Source of the DNA: JADJYF01 sp965278995
GTDB taxonomy: Bacteria > Pseudomonadota > Gammaproteobacteria > Ga0077536
Length of the DNA: 64,000 bases
Reading direction: 5' to 3'
Assembly (NCBI GenBank): GCA_965278995.1
Contig: OZ257136.1
Location: 1,922,001-1,986,000 of the forward strand
Shown: positions 15,573 through 23,797 of the stretch, in pieces
Position numbering within the stretch: position 1 is the stretch's first letter
How the letters are laid out: each line of letters starts with the position of its first letter
Position numbers and translations under genes: made by a program
The notes under the pieces: generated by a model
What the model was told of the DNA's origin: nothing
The model's input: the letters and a program-made list of their open reading frames with translations, nothing else
Databases searched by the model: none

Positions 15573-16118
15573 ATGGCTGCACCGTTGACGGCGACGAGCG
15601 ACCGCACGCTCAGCAACAGTTTCCTGAGCGATACCATGCAGATATGCATCGTGACGCGGGACATCTATCGGACCATGGATGGCATGTCGCAACTCGGTCT
15701 CGGGCCCTGGGCCATCTATACATTCGATTCGACCACCGTCCGCAACATGACTTTCCGCGGGCAGCCAGCCGATCACGCCATGAAACTCGCACTCGCCTTC
15801 AACGGCACCATGATGTGGGAAATCATTCAGCCGACCAAGGGCATCAGCATTTATACCGAATTTCTCGACAAGCATGGCGAAGGCATCCATCACACGGCGT
15901 TTCATTGCGGTGACCTGAGCTGGGAGGCCCGCTGCGCCGAATTCGAGGCCCGCGGCTTCACGATGATCCAGTCTGGCCTGTGGCAGGGCATCGTACCGTA
16001 TGCCTACTTCGATACCGAAGCAGCCACGACGACGGCGTTCGAGCTGTTTATCATTCCCGCCGATATGACGATGCCGGCACCTGAAGAATGGTACCCGGCA
16101 CCGCCGCCCGGTCTGTGA
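15573..16118 (+). CDS. VOC (glyoxalase/bleomycin-resistance fold) protein
   Basis: The protein has 181 residues. Two beta-alpha-beta-beta-beta modules can be traced: the first around MQICIVTRDIYRTMDGMSQ, the second around GEGIHHTAFHCGDLSWEA. His residues in GIHHTAFHC and Glu in TTTAFELFIIP are placed like the metal ligands of methylmalonyl-CoA epimerase-type proteins. The family covers epimerases, dioxygenases and glyoxalases, and the reaction here is not determined. The gene is divergent to the FrhB/sox run and lies 27 bases before a Tat-exported protein, so the two are likely one operon. Confidence 0.8.
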   Translation: MAAPLTATSDRTLSNSFLSDTMQICIVTRDIYRTMDGMSQLGLGPWAIYTFDSTTVRNMTFRGQPADHAMKLALAFNGTMMWEIIQPTKGISIYTEFLDKHGEGIHHTAFHCGDLSWEARCAEFEARGFTMIQSGLWQGIVPYAYFDTEAATTTAFELFIIPADMTMPAPEEWYPAPPPGL

Positions 16119-16145
16119 CCACGTAGCTGGAACAAGAGTGACACC

Positions 16146-17576
16146 ATGAACGAACAACATCCCCTTCCACCAGGCCTGACTCGACGTGCATTTATTTACC
16201 TGGCCGGCCTCGCCGCGTTGGCTGCCGGCCGCAGCGGTGGTGCACAAGCCGCCGCCAATACGGCTGCCCCGGCCGACGTCGCCGAATGGAATGCGCTGCT
16301 CAAGGAAGTCAACGCTTTCCCGCTCATGAGCGCGCTGTTCGGGCGCCGTTCACGGCGATTCGGCTGGGGCATGGAAATACCGCACGGCCCGCTTGCCTAT
16401 AAATCGGAGCTGCCGCCAACCGCGCTCGATGACTTCGAACGCTCCATGCTGATCGCCGCGGGCCTCGGTGTTTCCGGCTGTCACAACGGGATCCCGCACA
16501 CGACCTCACAGCCGGGACTGTGCAATTATTCCGTTCGCTATACCGGGCGCACACTGCCCGGTGCGGCCGGTGTCGGGAACGCCGACCTGTTTTATACCCA
16601 GGACGACGGCACCTATTACGTCAGTACGCGGGATGCATCCGGCGATGGCAACTGGGCCACCAAAGGGCGCTTGAGCGCGGCCGAGTCGTTGATCGAGACC
16701 GTCCAGGCGCACACCCGCAAATTATCCGATAAACGCATCGCCCCGCCGCGCTCGGCGCCGCACTACAGCGACCACAATGTGTGGAACGGCAACACGCCGG
16801 GATCGACCTTGTTCATCCCCGTCGGCAATGTGTCCGAACAGCTGCTCGATTTCCTATTCATCGTCGCCGGCTCAGGCTTTACCGTCATGGACGACCTGCA
16901 CGGCCGCCCGGCCGGCGCACTGGAACCATTCATGAAGAGCGGCCTGCTCGATGCCGCACGCAAATATCCGCTGTCGTACATGGAGCAATATCTGCTGACC
17001 ACGTCAGCGGTCGAGATGGGCATCATGGGCAACAATATGGCGCTTGCGCTGCAGCCGCTCGGCCTCGGCGGCTGGTTCTATTCCGGCGTCAGTCCGTTCT
17101 CGATCATGGGGGCAGCGGCCAAGGCCGGTGAGCCGGGTCTCGGTTTCACGCTGGAGATGAAGGAAGGTTGGGGGGTCCCCAACGCGCTCGGCCTCGAGGG
17201 TGTCTATCAGGCCTACTCGCCGCCGTTCTATGCCGACATGCGCGCGGCTATCGAGGCTCTTCTCGAAATAAAGTTCGGGCCCGGCGGGACCTATGATGCG
17301 GCCACCCCCGGTCCATTTGCCGACAACCCTGGCGTGAAAAAAACGGCAGCGCGACCGAGCCCCGAGCTGGTCGACTGTGTCACCGCGATCGCCCAGTACA
17401 TTTACGACACTTTCGGCAAATTCCCCGGTACCGTGCCGAGCATTCTCATTCGCTACTACACGCAGGCCCATCGCCTGGAAACCGGCTTCTACGATAAATT
17501 CTTTGCCGAGGGCAGTTACCTGCCGAGTCACGCGCGCAGCGCGGCACGCTGGAAGAAGAAGCTGGGGCTGGGCTGA
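16146..17576 (+). CDS. Tat-exported protein of unknown function
   Basis: The protein has 476 residues. LTRRAFIYLAGLAALAAG is a Tat signal, implying export in a folded, possibly cofactor-bearing state. The body contains FERSMLIAAGLGVSGCHNG, GNADLFYTQDDGTYYVSTRD and LALQPLGLGGWFYSG. The last of these resembles the C-terminal helix region of nitroreductase-fold flavoproteins, but the overall match is weak and I do not assign a family. Cysteines are few (SGCHNG, GLCNY), so an Fe-S or haem role is not indicated. It is 27 bases downstream of the VOC gene. Confidence 0.75.
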   Translation: MNEQHPLPPGLTRRAFIYLAGLAALAAGRSGGAQAAANTAAPADVAEWNALLKEVNAFPLMSALFGRRSRRFGWGMEIPHGPLAYKSELPPTALDDFERSMLIAAGLGVSGCHNGIPHTTSQPGLCNYSVRYTGRTLPGAAGVGNADLFYTQDDGTYYVSTRDASGDGNWATKGRLSAAESLIETVQAHTRKLSDKRIAPPRSAPHYSDHNVWNGNTPGSTLFIPVGNVSEQLLDFLFIVAGSGFTVMDDLHGRPAGALEPFMKSGLLDAARKYPLSYMEQYLLTTSAVEMGIMGNNMALALQPLGLGGWFYSGVSPFSIMGAAAKAGEPGLGFTLEMKEGWGVPNALGLEGVYQAYSPPFYADMRAAIEALLEIKFGPGGTYDAATPGPFADNPGVKKTAARPSPELVDCVTAIAQYIYDTFGKFPGTVPSILIRYYTQAHRLETGFYDKFFAEGSYLPSHARSAARWKKKLGLG

Positions 17577-17589
17577 GCGCGCTGGCGCT

Positions 17590-18705
17590 TTACAACGCCG
17601 CCCGCAACGTAAACAGGAAGGTGTCGCTGTCGAAATCCTGGCGGCCTTCGACGCGCGAATATTCGAGCGCGCCGGAGACACCCCAGGTCGTGTAATAGCG
17701 AACGCCGATACTGAGTTCAACTTCGTCGTCGTCATCGGGCTGAACGCTGGAAAAACCGACCGGCAGACCGCCGGCGGATTCGCCGTCATTTCGGCTCAAG
17801 TCGTTGCGGTATTGCGCCATCACGTACGGTTCGAATCGGCCGAAGCTGTAGCCGATGTCGCCGCCGATGACGACTTGCGACAAATCGACCTGGCGCCGGC
17901 CTATGGTCTTGAGGCGGCCGGCGGCAGCGCTGGCTGCGCTACCAGCCTCGACATACCTGCCTTGCGCTTCTTCGGTATACAGGTAGCCGAGCTTACCGCC
18001 GAGATTCCAATTGCCGATGCTCGTGAGCGCATTGAGATTGCTCGCCGCAAACCAGCGATCGGCACTGAAGCTCGCCTCGATATCGGTGCCGTCTACCGGC
18101 GACACGCGATCCTGATCGTAATCCAGCCACGCGTAACCGCCGGTCGCGTCGATACTGAAAATGTCGGTCAACAGGATGGCCGCATACGGGGCAACCGTGT
18201 AGCCGTCGTTGTCCTGTCCACCGCCGTTGAAGACCGTATCGGCGGTAGCGCTCTGATAGCCGCCGGCCAGGCCGAGCAGGTAGCGCCCGGCGAACAGTCG
18301 GTCGAGACCGCCCAGCGCGTTATGCGCATGTGCGTCATAGGCCAACGAGTTGCCCGCAAAACTGAAGTCGCTGTCGAAATCGGCGTAGGCGTAACTGCCC
18401 CATAGCGCGAATACGCTGCCCTGCCCACCATCGCCGGCAGCAAGGACATCCGTGCTGAACGCTGTCGCGGCCTGCGTCTCGTCGTCGGACGCGCGGCCAC
18501 TGCGCTCGCTCGCGACACTGCCGTAGCTGCCGCCGCTGACGCGCAGGCCGGCGCTGTTCGTTACCGAACTGCCGACACCATTGAGGCAGGCCTGGAATGC
18601 CTCGCGGCTGCAGACTGTGCGTTCCGTGTGGCCATCGGACGCCAGCACGGGTGCGGCGAGCGACAGCGGCACCAGGACGGCGACGAGTCGAGCTGGGTTA
18701 TTCAT
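17590..18705 (-). CDS. Outer-membrane autotransporter-type beta-barrel protein
   Basis: The protein has 371 residues with a signal peptide (AVLVPLSLAAPVLA). From about residue 95 it shows alternating amphipathic strands (SVFALWGSYAYADFDSDFSF, YAWLDYDQDR, YSFGRFEPYVMAQYRND) typical of the autotransporter barrel domain. It ends with FLFTLRAAL. The region before the barrel is only about 70 residues and has two cysteines (TVCSREAFQACLNG), so there is no large passenger. It may be a stand-alone porin-like barrel or a reduced autotransporter. The FecR-domain gene lies 92 bases upstream on the same strand and may be cotranscribed. Confidence 0.82.
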   Translation of the reverse strand: MNNPARLVAVLVPLSLAAPVLASDGHTERTVCSREAFQACLNGVGSSVTNSAGLRVSGGSYGSVASERSGRASDDETQAATAFSTDVLAAGDGGQGSVFALWGSYAYADFDSDFSFAGNSLAYDAHAHNALGGLDRLFAGRYLLGLAGGYQSATADTVFNGGGQDNDGYTVAPYAAILLTDIFSIDATGGYAWLDYDQDRVSPVDGTDIEASFSADRWFAASNLNALTSIGNWNLGGKLGYLYTEEAQGRYVEAGSAASAAAGRLKTIGRRQVDLSQVVIGGDIGYSFGRFEPYVMAQYRNDLSRNDGESAGGLPVGFSSVQPDDDDEVELSIGVRYYTTWGVSGALEYSRVEGRQDFDSDTFLFTLRAAL

Positions 18706-18754
18706 ACGCGTCTCATCATGACTGACATTAATTGCGGATGGGAACTAGCCGTAA

Positions 18755-18783
18755 AGTATAGAAATAAAACCCAGGTTCATCCA
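18755..18783 (-). promoter_or_regulatory. Weak candidate promoter upstream of the autotransporter gene
   Basis: On the minus strand a -10-like TATACT lies at 18760-18755, in the 92-base gap between the FecR-domain gene and the barrel gene. The best -35 candidate (TGGATG, 17 bases upstream) is poor. The barrel gene may therefore have its own weak promoter or rely on read-through. Confidence 0.25.
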
Positions 18784-18797
18784 GTCTCAGTGGCTTA

Positions 18798-19475
18798 TCA
18801 CCGAAATGTCGGCCTGGGTACAGATATTCTCTGTATGCTATTGATATTACGGACGAGATTCTCGATGGCGCGAAGCGACATCCGGGCTGGAGGTGTGGGC
18901 GGACTGTTGGCATCCGGCACTGTCGTACCGTAGCCCTGCTGGTCGATGAGCACGGTGCCGTGGTCATTACCGACCTCGATAGCCGATGCTTTTGGCTCAC
19001 CGTCCTCGTTTTCCAGCAGCACTATGGTGACTGACTCACCGACGACTTCACCACCGACCGTTGTTCCACGGATTCCAATCGTCGCGACGACGCCGGTACG
19101 TACCTGCATCGCCCGCGGTCGCTGGCGAGCTATCAGTCCGGTCACAAATCGAAATGCGCCGCGCAGAACTTCAGCGCTGAACACGCCGTCGGCGCCGCTA
19201 CGCACTTCGCCGATACGGAACTCGCTTCCCGGCCCGAGATTGAACCGAGTGCCGTCATCGAAACGGACCGCGATGAAGGAACGCGCAGCGGTCACGATGC
19301 GGTCCTGTGCATACACGGGTGCACCTTTTTTCAGCACGACGCCGGTGCCTCCAGCCGGCAGACGCTCGGCGACGCCGGTCATTACCGTGACTTCGCCGAC
19401 CGGTTCGGCCGCGATGACATACCACGGCGACCACAGGATCAGGAGGAGCAGATTTGAACATACAGTCAGGCGCAT
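18798..19475 (-). CDS. FecR-domain periplasmic protein
   Basis: The protein has 225 residues. An N-terminal hydrophobic segment (NLLLLILWSPWYVIAA) is a signal peptide. GEVTVMTGVAERLP, DRIVTAARSFIAVRFDDGTR and VRTGVVATIGIRGTTVGGEV form a FecR domain (PF04773). Unlike classical FecR anti-sigma factors there is no N-terminal cytoplasmic region or sigma factor nearby, so it is probably the stand-alone FecR type found near autotransporters and adhesins. It may help assembly or surface display of the adjacent barrel; this is inferred from position. Confidence 0.85.
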   Translation of the reverse strand: MRLTVCSNLLLLILWSPWYVIAAEPVGEVTVMTGVAERLPAGGTGVVLKKGAPVYAQDRIVTAARSFIAVRFDDGTRFNLGPGSEFRIGEVRSGADGVFSAEVLRGAFRFVTGLIARQRPRAMQVRTGVVATIGIRGTTVGGEVVGESVTIVLLENEDGEPKASAIEVGNDHGTVLIDQQGYGTTVPDANSPPTPPARMSLRAIENLVRNINSIQRISVPRPTFR

Positions 19476-19679
19476 GGCGACGTGTCCTCAAGCCAGGGCG
19501 GCCTGGAGCAGGCCCGCTTTATCGGCTTAACGCTAAGCGCTCGCGGGCGTCGGCGCAACTGTGTTGGCAACAGTGGCGGGCAGCAGCCCGGGGTAGTCCG
19601 CCGGCCCCTTGCGCTATTATGACGCCCGGCCCCGGGCCTGAACCGGCGCCACTGCCAAGCCACCGTAGCGCGGGATCCC

Positions 19680-20690
19680 ATGCCTATGCATCTCGACGAA
19701 TTGAGACCTTGCTTACAGCACTTCGCCACCGACACGTTTGGCGAGTCGGCGCTGGTGACTGATCTACGCGAATCGGACGGTCATGCCGGCTTGACGTTTC
19801 TGTTCGACATATGCGAGGGCGGCGGCGGCAGCCGGTCTTATGTCATCAAGCTCGCGCCGCGCGGCGTCAAATTGCACGGCAATACGGATGTCTATCGCCA
19901 GGCTCCGTTACTGCGCGCATTGCAGGCCGACGGCGTGCCCGTCCCACCCGTGCCGTGGGCGGCCGAATCCAATCCCTGGTTCGATACCCCATTCATCGTC
20001 ATGGAGCGTTTGCCTGGCGATGTGTTTTTCGTATGGGATCCAGCCGCAGCTTTTGCCCGCACGCAGGCTGTCGCCGAGCCGCTGTGGCGACTGACTGCCG
20101 CCGCGCTGCCAGCCGTGCATCGCTTCGACTGGGCGCGGCACCTGGCGAACTGGGAGCAGCCTGAAGCGCTGCCGGCGCAGATCACGCGCTGGGAAAGGAT
20201 TTATGCGCAGGCCCCCGAACCGGCGTGGACTGCGGCCGGCGCAGCCACGGCGCGCGCGCTCGAGGCGACGCTGCCGACCGGGCAACCCATCGGACTGTTC
20301 CACGGTGACTACCAACCTGGCAATGTGCTGTTCAAAGACGGCCGCCTGACCGGCATCATCGATTGGGAAATTTCCGGCATCGGCGCTCATCTACTCGACA
20401 TCGGCTGGCTGATGATGGCCGCCGATACCGCCAACTGGCATCCACAATGGCGCCCGCTCTTTCCGCCCTCGCCCGATACGCTGCGAGCGATCTACGAAGA
20501 CGGCATGGGCCGCCGATTCGATGACATTCCGTGGTATCAGGCACTCGCCGGCTACCGTCTGGCGTCGATTGCCTGCCTGAACGTCAAGCTGCACCGCAAA
20601 GGTCAGCGTCACGATCCGATTTGGGAAAAAATGGGGCTGTGTGTGATGCCGATGTACGAACGGGCACAGGCACTGCTGGCCGACCTGTAG
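19680..20690 (+). CDS. Aminoglycoside phosphotransferase-fold (ACAD10/APH-type) kinase
   Basis: The protein has 336 residues. The catalytic loop FHGDYQPGNVLF and the metal-binding motif GIIDWEISGIGAHLLDIGW are the Brenner motif and the DxD-like segment of the APH family (PF01636). The N-lobe has YVIKLAPRG with a likely ATP-binding Lys. The sequence resembles the APH domain of ACAD10/ACAD11-type proteins, which act on 4-hydroxyacyl-CoA substrates, more than antibiotic kinases. No acyl-CoA dehydrogenase is fused to it here. It stands alone on the plus strand, bounded downstream by a strong hairpin. Confidence 0.85.
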   Translation: MPMHLDELRPCLQHFATDTFGESALVTDLRESDGHAGLTFLFDICEGGGGSRSYVIKLAPRGVKLHGNTDVYRQAPLLRALQADGVPVPPVPWAAESNPWFDTPFIVMERLPGDVFFVWDPAAAFARTQAVAEPLWRLTAAALPAVHRFDWARHLANWEQPEALPAQITRWERIYAQAPEPAWTAAGAATARALEATLPTGQPIGLFHGDYQPGNVLFKDGRLTGIIDWEISGIGAHLLDIGWLMMAADTANWHPQWRPLFPPSPDTLRAIYEDGMGRRFDDIPWYQALAGYRLASIACLNVKLHRKGQRHDPIWEKMGLCVMPMYERAQALLADL

Positions 20691-20738
20691 CAAACAGATT
20701 CAGTATCCCTCACCGGTAAAACGCGAGCGACACGACGC

Positions 20739-20772
20739 CCGTCGATGATCGGCGCCTGCCGGTCATCGACGG
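20739..20772. terminator. Strong bidirectional hairpin between convergent genes
   Basis: CCGTCGATGATCGGC and GCCGGTCATCGACGG pair over 15 bases with a single G-U wobble and a 4-base loop (GCCT). It lies between the convergent phosphotransferase and PEP-CTERM genes, where a shared terminator is expected. There is no long T-run on either side, so it could also block exonucleases or act as a Rho-dependent boundary. Confidence 0.7.
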
Positions 20773-20792
20773 TAGCCCGTGTGGTCACCCAC

Positions 20793-21392
20793 TCAGGCGC
20801 TGGGAAGCGTCGCGCGCCGGCGCAAGCCCGTCAGGCCGGCGAGCGCCGACCCGAACAACCACACTGCAGCTGGCACAGGTACCGGAGCGACGTGCAGAAG
20901 CGCACGAATTTCTCCGGCCGGCGCGGTGCTGGTGTGAATATTCAAGTAGGCCTTGTCAGCATCGAGACCCGCCAGCAGTGCCACCAATGCGCTGTTGGCA
21001 TTGCCGCCATTGGCCGTGACAAATGCCGCGTTGTAGGTCGAAGCGGGAAGCGCTGGCAGCAAGTCGAATGTCTGATCGAAGCTCCCGGCTTTCACGCCTA
21101 AGGGGAACGCGAAAGACGGCGTCACCGTCGCGACGCCTGCATTGCCTGAGTTGGCGTTCGTCGTGCAGCAATGGACATGGGAGGCCGAGGTCAGCCCGGT
21201 CAGCCCGCTGAAATTGAACTCGACTCTCAACGTCGCCAGATCCAGATCGAATGTCAGTTTCGCCGAACCCGTCCCGAGCGATCCGGTGCCGGTTTCGTCC
21301 TGAAAGATACCGGTATAGATGACCTCATGAGCTGAAGCGGGCAGGTTCGCGGCAAGCCCGGCAACCAATGCAAATATCGCGATCGATTTCAT
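20793..21392 (-). CDS. CHRD-domain secreted protein with VPVPAAVWLF sorting tail
   Basis: The protein has 199 residues. The ATG is preceded by GGGAGAA and starts a signal peptide (IAIFALVAGLAANLPASA); a longer reading upstream is not supported. The body has SHVHCCTTNANSGNAGVATV and AYLNIHTSTAPAGEIRALL, the latter a signature of CHRD domains (PF07452), found in extracellular proteins. The C-terminus reads VPVPAAVWLFGSALAGLTGL then RRR, a PEP-CTERM/VPxxP exosortase-type signal. Its function is unknown. It is downstream of the YeeE-family gene on the same strand but separated by a strong hairpin. Confidence 0.88.
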   Translation of the reverse strand: MKSIAIFALVAGLAANLPASAHEVIYTGIFQDETGTGSLGTGSAKLTFDLDLATLRVEFNFSGLTGLTSASHVHCCTTNANSGNAGVATVTPSFAFPLGVKAGSFDQTFDLLPALPASTYNAAFVTANGGNANSALVALLAGLDADKAYLNIHTSTAPAGEIRALLHVAPVPVPAAVWLFGSALAGLTGLRRRATLPSA

Positions 21393-21483
21393 GTTAATTC
21401 TCCCAGGTGACGATGACGCCGCGGCGAGTGTCAGGCACAAATACCGTGATAATTCGCCAGCGCGCGGATGTGATAGGTTTTCC

Positions 21484-21515
21484 CCGTTACTGGGTGCCCC
21501 TGGCCCAGCTAACGG
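21484..21515 (-). terminator. Strong hairpin between the YeeE-family gene and the PEP-CTERM gene
   Basis: On the minus strand CCGTTA-G-CTGGG pairs with CCCAG-TAACGG, giving 11 base pairs with one bulged G and a 9-base loop. It lies in the 182-base gap downstream of the YeeE-family gene and upstream of the CHRD/PEP-CTERM gene. No T-run follows it (GGGGAAAACC), so it could be a Rho-dependent boundary or a leader structure of the PEP-CTERM mRNA. I compared it with the c-di-GMP-I riboswitch and the conserved core is not there. Confidence 0.5.
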
Positions 21516-21574
21516 TTCAAGGCCGGAGCCAGTGGACTCGGCAATATACGGCGCGGTCGTGAATCTGCGCCCGG

Positions 21575-22675
21575 TCAGGCCAGCAGCGAGCGTTCCAGCC
21601 ATTTCATGCCGATGACCCCGCCGACGATAATCGCGACGAACGTCAACATCGAGCCGACAGCAAGCGTTGCCACGCCGCTCAAGCTCTGACCGACCGTGCA
21701 GCCGAGTGCGACGACGCCGCCGACACCCATGAGCACAGCGCCAAGTAGATTGCGCCAGGTATCGTCAGCGTCGGCGAATCCGCTCAGGCGGAAACGGCGG
21801 CTGAACAGACTGCCGATGCTGCCGCCGATGATGGCACCGAACACGCTGGCCGCGCCGAATTCAGGCACGTGTCCGGCACTGTAGCGTTGCACATACTCGA
21901 GCGCATCGCCGCTCGGTCGCACGTAGCTCAAGGATTGCGGTAGAAACGGTTGAGCGGCGAATTCATCATAGGCAAGCCCGGTCAGCGCCCAGCCGGCGAC
22001 GACGCACAGACCCACGCCGAGTCCGCCGATCAGCAGTCGCGGCGACTGGCGAAAGCCTGCTTCCTTGAAACAATAAATCAGCAGCGCGACAGCGAGTGTC
22101 AGCGTCACCAGCCAGGTCAGGCCGCGCTCGCCTCCGAAGCCTGCATCCGCCAGCAACGCGGCCAGCGATTGGGTATGCCCGTCCGCGAGCGGGATTGCGG
22201 TCGCGCTCTCCAGCCATACGCGGGTGGGACCAAGTACGCCGCCCAAGGTGGCGTAGGCCGAGATCCCCAGAACCACCAGTACCACCAGCGAGCGCAGATC
22301 GCCGCTGCCCGCGCGAACGAGATTGCGACTCGGACAACCGCCGGCGAGCACCATGCCGATACCAAATACCACACCGCCAAAAAGATTTCCCACCCAATGA
22401 ATGCTGGTGCCGAGATACATCGACAGCGTCAAGTCGACCACGCCGAAATGGCTGGCAGCCTGGGTGCCGATCAAGGCAACCGCGCAGGCCAGCAGCCAGG
22501 CGCGAAAACGGCGATAGTCCTGGAACGAGACGATATCGGCGATGGCGCCCATCGCACAGAAATTCGTCTGTTGTACAAGCAGCCCGAAGCAGGCACCGAT
22601 GGCAAAGCCGCCCCAGGCGAGATAGAGCATCGCCGCTTCCTGAATATGTGCCCGCAGTGCATCCATCGTGAACAA
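21575..22675 (-). CDS. YeeE/YedE-family (TsuA-like) thiosulfate/sulfur importer
   Basis: The protein has 366 residues, with about nine or more transmembrane segments. Conserved cysteine motifs of the family are all present: QQTNFCAMGAIAD, VLAGGCPSRNLVRAG and ALGCTVGQSLSGVA. In TsuA these cysteines line the path through which thiosulfate is relayed. ATG codons at 22675 and 22666 are both possible starts. A TusA-like gene lies divergent 118 bases away; TsuA works with such a protein (TsuB). With the sox genes 7 kb away, it likely handles thiosulfate or polysulfide uptake. Confidence 0.9.
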   Translation of the reverse strand: MFTMDALRAHIQEAAMLYLAWGGFAIGACFGLLVQQTNFCAMGAIADIVSFQDYRRFRAWLLACAVALIGTQAASHFGVVDLTLSMYLGTSIHWVGNLFGGVVFGIGMVLAGGCPSRNLVRAGSGDLRSLVVLVVLGISAYATLGGVLGPTRVWLESATAIPLADGHTQSLAALLADAGFGGERGLTWLVTLTLAVALLIYCFKEAGFRQSPRLLIGGLGVGLCVVAGWALTGLAYDEFAAQPFLPQSLSYVRPSGDALEYVQRYSAGHVPEFGAASVFGAIIGGSIGSLFSRRFRLSGFADADDTWRNLLGAVLMGVGGVVALGCTVGQSLSGVATLAVGSMLTFVAIIVGGVIGMKWLERSLLA

Positions 22676-22793
22676 TGCCGTCGACCAGGTTCCTGAGCAC
22701 CGTCATGCTAGCATCGACGCTCGAAAGTTATATCCTGAGCGACACAACCGTCGACCCCAGTTCGCGTATCACGGTCTTGATCCAGGAGTTGCC

Positions 22794-23021
22794 ATGGCCG
22801 ATCTATTGCTGGATACCAAGGGACTCAATTGTCCGTTGCCGATCTTGAAAACCAAGAAAGCCATGGCCGGCGTTCCGCCTGGCGGAACGATTGAAGTACT
22901 GGCGACCGATGGCGCTGCCGACAACGACTTTCGCGCGTTTTGCCGCACGACTGGCCACGAATTGCTCGAAGCAACGCGTGATGGCGACGTCTATCGCTTT
23001 GTGATCCGGCGCCAAGCCTGA
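22794..23021 (+). CDS. TusA-family sulfur-carrier protein (TsuB-like)
   Basis: The protein has 75 residues. The ATG follows CCAGGAG at 22782-22788, which fixes the start; longer upstream readings are not supported. LLDTKGLNCPLPILKTKKAM contains the CPxP motif with the persulfide-carrying cysteine. The rest follows the TusA two-layer fold (TIEVLATDGAADNDF, DVYRFVIRR). Such proteins accept sulfur atoms in thiolation or sulfur oxidation. Its divergent pairing with the TsuA-like importer suggests that it receives imported sulfur. Confidence 0.93.
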   Translation: MADLLLDTKGLNCPLPILKTKKAMAGVPPGGTIEVLATDGAADNDFRAFCRTTGHELLEATRDGDVYRFVIRRQA

Positions 23022-23119
23022 CCCTGCATTTCGTCTCGCGTCGAGACTACGATAATGACTTCGGGCTGGCCGTGCTCATGATAGAGTGCGGCTCCCCGAC
23101 CAGGTCCAGTGAGCGCCTC

Positions 23120-23770
23120 ATGCCACCCGTCCGCCCCCGCGACGCTGCCAGTCTCGTCATCCATCGCCAACGTACGACGCATCATGAAGTACTGATGGGG
23201 AGACGCGGCAACAAAGCACGCTTCAAACCCGGCGTGTACGTGTTCCCCGGTGGCGGTCTCGAGCGTGCCGATTATCTCGCGCAGCCGGTGCGCGGTCTGG
23301 CCGACGACGTCCCGCCGCTGCTGGCAGTCGGCGGATCGCAGACCAAAGCCAACGCTTTGGCCATGGCCGCCGTGCGCGAAGCGGCCGAAGAAGCCGGTCT
23401 GCTGTTCGGCGTACCCGGCGCCATCGGCAACGTTCGTCACGCGACCTGGAACGGCTTTCGCGAACGTGCGATCGCACCCGATCTCGGCACACTTGATTTC
23501 CTTGGCCGCGCGATCACGCCGAGCGTGCAACCAATGCGCTTTCACGCACGCTTCTTCTCTGCCAGCGCCGACCTGTTTTCAGGCGATCTGCTCGGTGACG
23601 GCGAACTGGAAGACCTGCGCTGGATCCGTCTCGACGATACCGCCGGCCTCGAAATGATGATGGTGCAACAGATGATCCTCGATGCACTGAAACGACGCCT
23701 GGCTGGCGAGCATGCCCCTGCACTGCGACTTTTCTTCAACTGGGGCCGACGCAACATCGTCGATGCGTGA
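23120..23770 (+). CDS. Nudix hydrolase (NUDT7/8/19-like)
   Basis: The protein has 216 residues. The start MPPVRPRDAASLVIHR was chosen over an ATG 16 codons earlier because it matches family N-termini. GVYVFPGGGLERAD and AMAAVREAAEEAGLLFGV form the Nudix region, with the REAAEEAG core intact. The overall pattern (MGRRGNKARFKPGVYVFPGG) is typical of NUDT19-like enzymes that cleave CoA or acyl-CoA diphosphates. That specificity is inferred from general resemblance only. Confidence 0.85.
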   Translation: MPPVRPRDAASLVIHRQRTTHHEVLMGRRGNKARFKPGVYVFPGGGLERADYLAQPVRGLADDVPPLLAVGGSQTKANALAMAAVREAAEEAGLLFGVPGAIGNVRHATWNGFRERAIAPDLGTLDFLGRAITPSVQPMRFHARFFSASADLFSGDLLGDGELEDLRWIRLDDTAGLEMMMVQQMILDALKRRLAGEHAPALRLFFNWGRRNIVDA

Positions 23771-23797
23771 AACTGCGACGAGCTATATGATGCCAAG

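Noticed and set aside
17577..17589. Hairpin AGCGC-GCTG-GCGCT as terminator between convergent genes
   Set aside because: The stem is only 5 bp and GC composition makes it likely by chance.
21393..21574. Possible cyclic-di-GMP-I riboswitch before the PEP-CTERM gene
   Set aside because: Only a GGCTCCGGCC-like fragment matches; the conserved A-rich core (GCACAGGGCAAACC type) is missing.
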